Positions 35,162 through 42,397 of a stretch of DNA of 64,000 nucleotides are shown in pieces (within the stretch, counting starts at the first letter, position 1; every line of letters begins with the position of its first letter). Both the position numbers and the translations under genes were made by a program. Source of the stretch: Polymorphobacter megasporae (GTDB taxonomy: Bacteria > Pseudomonadota > Alphaproteobacteria > Sphingomonadales > Sphingomonadaceae); assembly GCF_018982885.2 (NCBI RefSeq), contig NZ_CP081849.1, forward strand, positions 62,001 through 126,000, given 5' to 3'. A model generated the notes under the pieces. The model made no database searches, had not been told where the DNA came from, and was given only the letters and a program-made list of their open reading frames with translations.

Positions 35162-35177
35162 TGGCATGTTTTTTGCT
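35162..35177 (+). promoter_or_regulatory. Sigma-54 promoter of PEP-CTERM gene, copy 2
   Basis: TGGCATGTTTTTTGCT fits the -24/-12 consensus with correct spacing, 46 bp before the ATG at 35224. Confidence 0.75.
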
Positions 35178-35223
35178 TCTCGAAACGTGAACCAGAGCTG
35201 GTCCGCAGCTCGAGGAGTTGGTC

Positions 35224-35835
35224 ATGTCGTTGATTGCCAAGCTGGTTGCCGGTGCCGCGCTCGCCTTCGTCGCCACCGCCGCTCAAGCGGTTATTCCGGT
35301 CTACCCGACCCCAGGTGTCGAGAACCCGATCCTATACACGTTTACCGCCGCCTCGAGCGGCAACCTGACAGCGTATTTTGCCGGTTCGGGAGCATCGTAC
35401 AACGAGACCCTTGGTTTGCTCGTCAATGGCGTCGATACAGGCATCTCTGGCTTGCAGAACCACACTACGCCACTCGGCACGGCGCTGAGCTTCGGTAATG
35501 TGGCAGCTGGCGACGCGCTGACGTTCCTGATCAACATCCAGACCACCGGCGATACATTTTATTCGCAGAAATCGCGGAACAGCGACGGGGCCAATCATGT
35601 CTACTCGGCTGCGTACGCCGGTGGGGACTACGGCATCCCGGCTGGCACCTATGTCGCTTTTGAGGACCTCCCTAAAGGCAGCAGCGACTTCAACTACGGC
35701 GACGAGCAGTTCGTGTTCACCAACGTTGGTACGACCGTCCCCGAGCCAGCGGCGTGGGCGCTGATGCTCGGCGGCTTCGGCGTTGTTGGTGCAGCGATGC
35801 GTCGCCGGGTCAGCTCGGTCGTCGTCGCGGCCTGA
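35224..35835 (+). CDS. PEPxxWA-CTERM sorting domain protein
   Basis: A 203-residue exported protein. The signal peptide is MSLIAKLVAGAALAFVATAAQA, followed by a beta-rich body (YTFTAASSGNLTAYFAG, LGLLVNGVDTG, FVFTNVGTT). The C-terminal sorting signal is PEPAAW, a hydrophobic ALMLGGFGVVGAA helix and MRRR. The CGAGGAG site sets the ATG at 35224. The body resembles DUF4114-like or VPLPA-type matrix proteins in character, but no domain is certain. It is predicted to be processed by exosortase and to join the extracellular matrix. Confidence 0.9.
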   Translation: MSLIAKLVAGAALAFVATAAQAVIPVYPTPGVENPILYTFTAASSGNLTAYFAGSGASYNETLGLLVNGVDTGISGLQNHTTPLGTALSFGNVAAGDALTFLINIQTTGDTFYSQKSRNSDGANHVYSAAYAGGDYGIPAGTYVAFEDLPKGSSDFNYGDEQFVFTNVGTTVPEPAAWALMLGGFGVVGAAMRRRVSSVVVAA

Positions 35836-36021
35836 GAATCGCGACTACAGGCGGTGACCGGCCGATGTCGGCGAAGACCGCAGGCATGCCGCAGGTGGGG
35901 CCGCAAACCGCTCTATGGTTGGTGACGTTGGGTCACCGTCTTCGGCTCACCGGAGTCTTCGATTGGTAAACTCCAGCGCATCGGGCGACGCTGATACGCG
36001 CTTATAGAGTTCCTTGCGTGA

Positions 36022-36513
36022 TTAGCTCGACGCCATCCGTTGCTCGAGCAATGTGAGCGCCGCGCCGGCGAAGGCGACCATGTTCCTGAGCCGGTCACTA
36101 CGCCTGGTTTCGAGGGTCTTCGCCACGGTGGTGACACCCGCGACAGCGAAGCAACAATGGCCGGCGGCATCGCCGTAGGGGTTTCCGGTCGGTCCGGCCG
36201 CGCCGGTTTCCGAAATGCCCCAGCTCGCGCTAAACCGCTCGCGGACGGTATTGGCGAGCAACACGGCATAGGGTTCGCTCGCTGACTGCAGGCCGCACAT
36301 ATCTTCGCGCGTGAGGTTGAGAAGGCGATGCCGTGCTCGCGGCGTGTAAATCACGCCGCCGCCGAGATAATAGGCCGACGCTCCCGGGACTGCGAGCAGC
36401 GCCGCCGAGATCAGTCCACCGCTCGAAGACTCGGCGACAGCGATCGTCTGGTTCCGCGCGATAAACATCGCCGCGATCGCGCGCGCCTGCTCGAACAGTT
36501 TATCGATGGGCAT
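36022..36513 (-). CDS. CinA family protein (nicotinamide-nucleotide amidohydrolase domain)
   Basis: A 163-residue stand-alone CinA C-terminal domain (PncC-like). It shows the signature TIAVAESSSGGLISAALLAVPGAS, YYLGGGVIYTPRARH, and GISETGAAGPTGNPYGDAAG. This enzyme deamidates nicotinamide mononucleotide in NAD salvage. The usual catalytic-site serine/threonine region (AESSSGG) is present. It appears to be transcribed alone; the downstream gap to the PEP-CTERM gene has no other feature seen. Confidence 0.87.
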   Translation of the reverse strand: MPIDKLFEQARAIAAMFIARNQTIAVAESSSGGLISAALLAVPGASAYYLGGGVIYTPRARHRLLNLTREDMCGLQSASEPYAVLLANTVRERFSASWGISETGAAGPTGNPYGDAAGHCCFAVAGVTTVAKTLETRRSDRLRNMVAFAGAALTLLEQRMASS

Positions 36514-36579
36514 AGTGGATACGCTTATCGATGACGCTGGCTCTGTGCAAACCCGCGGCCCAGCGGCCGCTGGCTTTCG

Positions 36580-37047
36580 TTACGTAACGGGTTTCGTCTT
36601 TTCGCGGTTCGCCTTGCGGGTGGCCGCTGCCTTGACCCCGCGCAGCTTCGCGGCTTCGGGCGAGATCGATCCCGGTGTGCGCTTGGGGATTTGTACCTCG
36701 GCGTCGCCGTGGCCCTTGTTGGCCAGCTCCTTGTCAAACTCACCTGCCTCGACGGCCGCACGCATGCTCCCGAGGAATGCCTCGAAATGCTCGGCCGGCA
36801 GGTGGTTGGTCGCTTCGCCGTTGATGTTGAGCGTGTCGCCGGCGACTTTCACTGTCAGTGCGACGACGCCATTTTTGACGCGGTACCAGCCGGTCGGCGT
36901 TCCAGTCGAGCCGGTCTTGAACTGCGCCAGTGTGCGATCGATACCGCGGAGCAGTGGTCGGCGTGCCTTCGTCGGATCAACTGCCTTGCGGTCGAACACA
37001 TGCTTGAGGGCATTGTCGATAACGCCGAGATAATCCTTCAAAGGCAT
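36580..37047 (-). CDS. Conserved hypothetical protein
   Basis: A 155-residue soluble protein: MPLKDYLGVIDNALKHVFDRKAVDP, then TGWYRVKNGVVALTVKVAGDTL, HLPAEHFEAFLGSMRAAVEAGEFD, and a basic C-terminal tail (AKLRGVKAAATRKANREKTK). The tail suggests nucleic acid binding. I do not recognise the family. The ATG at 37047 has a GGAG site 6 bp upstream; in-frame ATGs lie up to 15 bp earlier. Confidence 0.6.
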   Translation of the reverse strand: MPLKDYLGVIDNALKHVFDRKAVDPTKARRPLLRGIDRTLAQFKTGSTGTPTGWYRVKNGVVALTVKVAGDTLNINGEATNHLPAEHFEAFLGSMRAAVEAGEFDKELANKGHGDAEVQIPKRTPGSISPEAAKLRGVKAAATRKANREKTKPVT

Positions 37048-37189
37048 CCTCATCTCCATCAATCAGTCTACGGTGTGCAGGCCGGTGTCCAAAACACAGC
37101 TAGACTTCACAAGACCATACCGTCAACTGAACGAACGACACTGCTGCGCCCGTAAACACAGTTCGCTGCCGGAAAGAGACGACGATCGA

Positions 37190-37402
37190 TCAGCGGCCCG
37201 GTTTGGGCAGTCTTTGCCGCTCTGCAGAGGTCGTCCGGGTGCGCAATGCGCCTTCGATCAAACCTTCGAGCCGGATTACCCGATCGCGCGTGTCCGATAC
37301 CTTACCGGTCAAACTCTCGACCGACGCGTCGAGCCGGGTCACGCGATCCTCGAGCTTGATCACCTTGCCGACCGCGTCGAGGAGATCACCCATCCAGGTC
37401 AT
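37190..37402 (-). CDS. Small coiled-coil protein
   Basis: A 70-residue protein with heptad-like KVIKLEDRVTRLDASVESLTGKVSD and VIRLEGLIEGAL, predicted as a short coiled coil. It starts inside the stop of the upstream RHH gene (4-bp ATGA overlap), so it is the second gene of an operon. No family recognised. It may form a partner or stabiliser of the RHH protein. Confidence 0.6.
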   Translation of the reverse strand: MTWMGDLLDAVGKVIKLEDRVTRLDASVESLTGKVSDTRDRVIRLEGLIEGALRTRTTSAERQRLPKPGR

Positions 37403-37773
37403 AGAACTGTGTCTGCGAGCGCATCGAGATCGAGGTAGGTGCCAGCTGCCTCGAGACGAGCCGTGATCTCGTCGCGGCGGGCCTGTTCGCGCGCGGGATC
37501 GAGAAGATCGTCGACTCGAGCGATCGTTCGGTCGAGCCGTGCTCCGATGCGGTCGGCCGCGGCGTTCACCTGGACCACCAACTGGCGGACCGCTGCAATC
37601 TCATCGGCGGTTGGCGCCTCGTCGGCCTGACGCACGGCGCGGCGGACATACTCCGCCATGGTGAGACCGGCCGCATCGGCAGCTTGCTTCCACCGGCTTT
37701 TTTCGTCGCGATCGACGTTGATCAGGAAACCCGACGTCCGCGTCGGGCTCGTCGTTGCTGCCGAAGATGCCAT
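37399..37773 (-). CDS. Ribbon-helix-helix-like protein (MobC/CopG-like)
   Basis: A 124-residue protein. Residues 15-50 (GFLINVDRDEKSRWKQAADAAGLTMAEYVRRAVRQ) have the strand-helix-helix pattern of RHH DNA-binding proteins such as MobC or CopG-type antitoxins. A long C-terminal helix follows (VQVNAAADRIGARLDRTIARVDDLLD). It is the first gene of a two-gene operon with the small coiled-coil protein. It might be a plasmid mobilisation accessory or an antitoxin; no relaxase or toxin is visible beside it. Confidence 0.6.
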   Translation of the reverse strand: MASSAATTSPTRTSGFLINVDRDEKSRWKQAADAAGLTMAEYVRRAVRQADEAPTADEIAAVRQLVVQVNAAADRIGARLDRTIARVDDLLDPAREQARRDEITARLEAAGTYLDLDALADTVL

Positions 37774-37854
37774 GCCTGCCTCGGTTGATATCTATATAGG
37801 CCATATATAAAAGTGCTGGGCGATGTCACAAGAGGATTGTGTCGCGCGATGGCG

Positions 37855-38050
37855 CTGCTTAGTCGGCCGCAAATCGCTTCGCCAGTCGCGCGCTCGCACC
37901 GCTTTCGTCGCGAGCTTCGCCTCGTAGCGCATCACCGTTTTGGCATCGCGCCAGCTGTACGCATGCATTATTGTCGGCAGCCCCCCCCCCCCGGCCGCAA
38001 AATTGTCCTGCGCCTCTCCGACCCGGATCAAATGTGTCCCGCACGCTGCG
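37855..38050 (-). pseudogene. Remnant of tyrosine recombinase C-terminus with a 12-C tract
   Basis: The minus strand encodes HLIRVGEAQDNFAAGGGG...PTIMHAYSWRDAKTVMRYEAKLA, nearly the C-terminus of the intact recombinase at 40529-41620 (SIRVGVAQDNFAAGEG, YRWRDAKTVMRYGAKLAA). The similarity continues past the stop of the intact gene, so about 200 bp is duplicated. A run of 12 C (37981-37992) replaces the interrupted CCCCTCCCC of the intact copy. The rest of the gene is missing. Confidence 0.75.
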
Positions 38051-38671
38051 CCCGCGCATGCACCGGATCGCACTCGACATGCTGACCCCGAACCGGGCCG
38101 CGCGACAATGATAGCCGGCGACCGCGGTGAACGTCAGCCCAGCGCGATCGATCTGGCGGGCGCGTCACCAGGGCGAGCTCGTCGCGCGCTGTGCCATCAA
38201 ACTTTCAGCATAGGTAGCGACCTCGCACCGCGGAACCGAACTCAAAGGTCACGCCGGCCGCAGCGATCCCCTCAGCGGGCATTGTGACGCTCGCTGGCAA
38301 AGCCGATGCGACGAGTTTCACCGCCAATCAGGAAAGACTTATCGGGCCGCCTGACTCGATGGCGCGTACAGCCAATTAAAGTGGAAAATGGTCAAAGGTG
38401 GGGTGCATAGCTGTTGACCAGCGAGGCCAAACAAACGGTAGCTATGCTCTTCGGCGTTCTAAACCCGCGTGGCGTTCTCCCCAGAATTCCGCAAGAACCG
38501 ACCGTCCGCCTCCCAATCGCTGTAAATTAATCAGGAAGTATATTTCCCTTTACCAATCTCCTTGATCGATAGAAGTCGAAGACCATAAAACTGGCTATTC
38601 GACACTTGTGGATCTAAGGATAGTGTGATGATACATCTCAGAAGCAGTCGGCCTAAAATAAGGAATTTCGT
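38051..38671. other. 621-bp region without a recognisable gene
   Basis: No credible coding region; the left part is high GC and may be degraded recombinase-associated DNA. The right part (about 38520-38660) is AT-rich and probably carries the promoter of mucR paralogue 2. Confidence 0.4.
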
Positions 38672-39139
38672 ATGATCGCACTTGATCCGAAAAATGAACT
38701 GCTTCCCTTGACCGCCAGCATCGTCAGCTCTCACGTCGCCAATAACTCGGTTGCGCTTTCTGACGTCCCGGTAATGATCGCAAGCGTCCATGCAGCGCTT
38801 GCTCGCCTCGGAACGCAGGTCGAACCGCAGCCCGTCCAGCAGACACCGGCGGTTTCAATCCGCGCGTCGATCAAGCCCGACTATCTTGTCTGTCTTGAGG
38901 ACGGCAGAAAGCTGAAGATGCTCAAACGACATCTGATGAATGCCTTCGGGATGACGCCAGACGCGTACCGCGCCAAGTGGAACCTGCCCGCAGATTACCC
39001 GATGGTCGCCCCTGCTTATGCCGAAAAGCGTCGTAACTTGGCTTTGAAAATCGGACTCGGGCGCATGAATTCAATCGCGAAGCGCGCATCTACCGCGCGG
39101 GCCGGCGGCGCAAAGAAAACCCGCTCTCCCCGCACCTAG
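38672..39139 (+). CDS. MucR/Ros family transcriptional regulator, paralogue 2
   Basis: A 155-residue MucR-family regulator, closely similar to the one at 34423 over SSHVANNSVALSDVP, YLVCLEDGRKLKMLKRHL and GMTPDAYRAKWNLPADYPM. It diverges in the linker and tail (RASTARAGGAKKTRSPRT). An ATAAGGA site precedes the ATG. An IS630 element begins at the TA of its TAG stop codon; because the element duplicates TA and begins with TAG, the stop is kept. Its tail is 11 residues shorter than the paralogue's. Confidence 0.9.
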   Translation: MIALDPKNELLPLTASIVSSHVANNSVALSDVPVMIASVHAALARLGTQVEPQPVQQTPAVSIRASIKPDYLVCLEDGRKLKMLKRHLMNAFGMTPDAYRAKWNLPADYPMVAPAYAEKRRNLALKIGLGRMNSIAKRASTARAGGAKKTRSPRT

Positions 39140-40286
39140 TGGACTGATTCTAACGTTTGGTGCCCGCGTCTGACGGCGGCGATGATTTCGTTTGGATCGG
39201 CGCGCCAGACGAAGGGACGCGGTTCCTGATTGTGCTCCTTGATGAAGCGGTTGATGGCGGCCTGGAGGTCGACGACGGAGCAGAAGACGCCATTCTTCAG
39301 GCGCCGGCGGGTCAGCTTGGCAAAGAAGCCCTCTACGGCGTTGAGCCACGAACACGACGTCGGCACGAAGTGGAACGTCCAGCGCGGATGCCGGCCGAGC
39401 CAGGCGCGGACCTTGGGCTGTTTGTGTGTGGCGTAATTGTCGAGGATGACGTGGACGGCCTTGTCGGCGGGCAACTCGGCCTCGACGGCGTTCAGGAAGC
39501 GGATGAACTCCTGGTGCCGATGGCGCTGCATGTTGCGCCCGATCACCGAGCCGTCGAGCACGTTCAGCGCCGCGAACAAGGTCGTCGTCCCGTTGCGCTT
39601 GTAGTCGTGGGTCATGGTCGCACCGCGGCCGCGCTTGAGCGGCAGCCCCGGCTGGGTACGGTCGAGCGCCTGGATCTGGCTCTTCTCGTCCACCGACAGC
39701 ACGATCGCGTGTGCCGGCGGCGAGACATAGAGGCCGACCACGTCGTGCAGCTTCTCGGCAAACGCCTTGTCGTTGGACAGCTTGAAGCTCCGCCAGCGGT
39801 GCGGTGCCAGGCCATGGTCGTGCCAGATCTTCACAACCGAGGACGCAGCGATGCCGACCGCCTTGGCCATCGCACGGACCGTCCAGTGCGTCGCTTCATG
39901 GTCGGGGCGTTCAAGGGTCAGGGCCACGATCCTGTCGACGAGCCCCGCCTCGAGCGGAGCGATGCCCGGCGGGCGGGTCTTGTCGCGCAGCAAACCATCG
40001 ACACCTTGGGCCATGAAGCGTTCCTGCCAGCGCCACACGCAGGTCTTCGACTTGCCGGCCGCCGCCATGATCGCGAGCGTTCCCAGCCCTTGATCCGTGA
40101 GCAGAATGATCCGTGCACGCCAGACATGCTTCTGCGGCGAACCCCGCGCCGAGACAATCGCTTCAAGCCGAGCCCTGTCTGAGGCCGTGACCTCGATCCT
40201 GATACCAGTGCGCATCCAACAACGTCGCACGTCCGACCGGCGCCGGGAATCCCCAACAGGACTCGTCCGTCTCGTTCAATCCACTA
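39137..40286. mobile_element. IS630-family insertion sequence (about 1.15 kb)
   Basis: Bounded by TA at both ends (39137-39138 and 40285-40286), the IS630/Tc1 target. The terminal inverted repeats are TAGTGGACTGATT (left) and, read inward from the right, TAGTGGATTGAAC; the first 11 positions match except one. One transposase gene fills it on the minus strand. The left TA is the first two bases of the mucR paralogue 2 stop codon. Confidence 0.85.
39145..40212 (-). CDS. IS630 family transposase
   Basis: A transposase of about 358 residues, uninterrupted. The N-terminal helix-turn-helix region has HVWRARIILLTDQGLGTLAIMAAAGKSKTCVWRWQERF. DDE catalysis is visible as IVLSVDEKSQIQAL (first D), HVILDNYATHK (second D), and TSCSWLNAVEGFFAKL (E). 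The ATG at 40212 (MRTGIRIEVTAS) is preferred over one six codons upstream. It reads through to near the element's left end; the exact stop is within a few codons of 39136-39145. Confidence 0.88.
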
Positions 40287-40528
40287 GCGACGTCATCCCA
40301 CAAGAGGATCGCGTCGTTGGAGTCCGACATCGCCTGATGGGCGGGGTCAGGTGCTCGATTGGCCGCGAGCAAATCCGTTCGACATGTCTAAAATTAAATA
40401 TCGCGGACATGTCGCCCCCCGCTTAAAAACGACATTTCGGGTGTGTAGGACAGTTTGGCGGCGCGGTTAGTCCAGAAGAGCGACTACTCGGCCGAAAACC
40501 GCTTCGCCAGCCGCGCGCTCGCCCCGCT

Positions 40529-41620
40529 TTACGCCGCCAACTTCGCCCCGTAGCGCATCACCGTCTTGGCATCGCGCCAGCGATACGCCTGCATGATTGC
40601 CGGCAGCCCCTCCCCTGCCGCAAAATTGTCCTGCGCGACTCCGACCCGGATCGAATGGCTCGACACCGCTTTGACCCAGCGCTCGAGCTCGGCCTCGCTC
40701 ATGCTCCCAAGCAACTTCTTGTCGAACGCCGCGCGGACCAGCCGCTTGTAGATGACAGCAATCGTGCCGGGATGGAGCGCCCCCTCCCCCACCGTGCGAA
40801 CACCACCGTCGAAGTAGGTTTCGACCCGACGAAACAGCGCGCCGCGGTCGATATGCCCCATCTCGCGCCAGCGTTTGATCGCCTTCATCGCCGCCGGCGA
40901 CAGATAGGCGAGCGCCCCCTCCCCCTCCCGATCTGTCTTGCTCCGCGGGATCAACAGCGTCCCCGCCCCCTCGCCATCGGGCCCATCGATGTGGTCGACC
41001 TCGATCGCCACCAGTTCCGAGCGCCGGCAGCCGGTGTCATAGGCGAGCAGCAGCAGCGCCTGGTCGCGCGCGCCCAGCATGTCCTTGCGGCACGCCTTGA
41101 GCAGCGTCGCGAGGCACACCCCCGCCGACGGCCCGTCGAGGTCGGTGACGTCGCCCTTGAACCGGATCGCGCGCGCCTGGCGTTGCCGCACACCGAGGAT
41201 CTTGCGCGCTGCCTTATGCTCGAACCGCACCAGTGGCGCTGCGGTTGGATCGTCGCGCCCCGCCATACGGTACGCCCAGCCGATATGGACGAGGTACCTC
41301 CCGATCGTGGCGGCGGCACGCTCGCCGGTGGCGCGCACCGCGTCACTCCCCAGGTCCTGCCCCGACAGCGCACGGACATAGGCCGCAACGGTGTTGGCGG
41401 TGGCGCTGCCGGTCTGGACCCGCGAGCGTCGGCACCACGTGTCCCACAGCCGCAGGTCCGACAGGAACGCGCGCACGGTGTTCGCCGACCACGCCCGCGC
41501 GGCGGCGGCGACGAGTGCCGGGTCGAGTAGCTGGCGATGGGGTGCAAGCGCAGTGATTTCGTCGACGATGACGGCGAGCGACGCCGGTTCGGCGCGGGGC
41601 GTGAGGGCGGGAGCGGCCAT
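40529..41620 (-). CDS. Tyrosine recombinase/integrase
   Basis: A 363-residue phage-integrase-family recombinase. The N-terminal SAM-like core-binding domain has WSANTVRAFLSDLRLWDTWCR. The catalytic domain has the first Arg in YDTGCRRSELVAIEV, a Lys in IPRSKTDREG, HSIRVG (H-x2-R), a W in the RWRDAKTV position, and the nucleophile Tyr in VMRYGAKLAA at the very end. It probably mobilised this region. No attachment site could be defined. A partial copy of its 3' end lies at 37855-38050 in the same orientation. Confidence 0.88.
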   Translation of the reverse strand: MAAPALTPRAEPASLAVIVDEITALAPHRQLLDPALVAAAARAWSANTVRAFLSDLRLWDTWCRRSRVQTGSATANTVAAYVRALSGQDLGSDAVRATGERAAATIGRYLVHIGWAYRMAGRDDPTAAPLVRFEHKAARKILGVRQRQARAIRFKGDVTDLDGPSAGVCLATLLKACRKDMLGARDQALLLLAYDTGCRRSELVAIEVDHIDGPDGEGAGTLLIPRSKTDREGEGALAYLSPAAMKAIKRWREMGHIDRGALFRRVETYFDGGVRTVGEGALHPGTIAVIYKRLVRAAFDKKLLGSMSEAELERWVKAVSSHSIRVGVAQDNFAAGEGLPAIMQAYRWRDAKTVMRYGAKLAA

Positions 41621-41900
41621 TGACGCCGATTAGGGGCTCCGAGGGAATCTCTACAGCCTTGTAGGCTAAGGGATATGGCAGGGTTCCCGGCACGACCGTC
41701 ATTGATATATGGTAAGCACACCTATCGCTGTTTCTCTGATCTGGGTTAGAAGGAGAATGGGCAAAGATACGCTAATCGCGATCAGGCGCGCGAACGCTGG
41801 CCGATTCGAAAAGCGGCCGGATGCAGTAACTTGCGAGCTCAGAGAAGCGCGCCTTCAGCGAGGCAGGATTTCCGTCGCCTACGCGGTAAAGTTCAGGCCG

Positions 41901-42299
41901 TTATTTATTCAGAACCCTGTGTCCACTTGCCGGTATTGACTCGGCGCGAAGCGCCGTCGTGAACCACCCAAGGTCGCGTTCGGCGGCACTCGCAAGGGTA
42001 GCCTCGAGCCCGCGATAGGCTGTAAGTAATTGCTGCCCGAGTGGCGTAAGGCGCGCGCCGCGTTCGCGACCGCCACCGATCGCTGTTTCGACGACGCGCT
42101 CCGCCCAACAACGGTTCATTGTGTCAACCAGCTGCCAACACCGCCGGTAGCTCATGCCGAGGGCACGGCCTGCAGCTGAAATTGAGCCTTCTCGATCGAT
42201 CGCTCCGAGCAAATCGGCTTTGCCCGGACCCATGGCCGTCTCGCCACCACACATAATTTGAGCTTTTAACTTCAACGAGCCTTCCGGCATCGACTCCAC
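41901..42299 (-). CDS. modE: ModE-like molybdate-responsive regulator (HTH domain only)
   Basis: A 132-residue protein of the ModE N-terminal winged-helix type (LysR-like HTH): GPGKADLLGAIDREGSISAAGRALGMSYRRCWQLVDTMNRCW, then GGGRERGARLTPLGQQLLTAYRGLE. The molybdate-binding MOP domains are absent, as in many alphaproteobacterial ModE proteins. It is divergent from a TonB receptor-modA operon with an inverted repeat between them. The first ATG could be a few codons later (MPEGSLKLKAQ). Confidence 0.85.
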   Translation of the reverse strand: MESMPEGSLKLKAQIMCGGETAMGPGKADLLGAIDREGSISAAGRALGMSYRRCWQLVDTMNRCWAERVVETAIGGGRERGARLTPLGQQLLTAYRGLEATLASAAERDLGWFTTALRAESIPASGHRVLNK

Positions 42300-42339
42300 C
42301 TCCCTTGTCCAATTTAACTGAATAGCACGGGCCCCGGTT

Positions 42340-42369
42340 GCCTCTCTATATTCGATCAGACATAGAGGC
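42340..42369. promoter_or_regulatory. Candidate ModE operator
   Basis: GCCTCT (42340-42345) and AGAGGC (42364-42369) are inverted repeats 18 bp apart, each followed inward by TAT/ATA-like bases (CTCTAT ... ATAGAG), in the gap between the divergent modE-like and receptor genes. The AT-rich TAT/ATA inner ends recall the known ModE box (CGCTATATA-N6-TATATAGCG), but agreement is only partial. Confidence 0.45.
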
Positions 42370-42397
42370 GGTGAACACGCAGCGGGGTAAATGATTC

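Noticed and set aside
39157-40182. 341-codon plus-strand frame inside the IS630 element
   Set aside because: It is the complement of the transposase gene, which has an intact DDE set on the minus strand.
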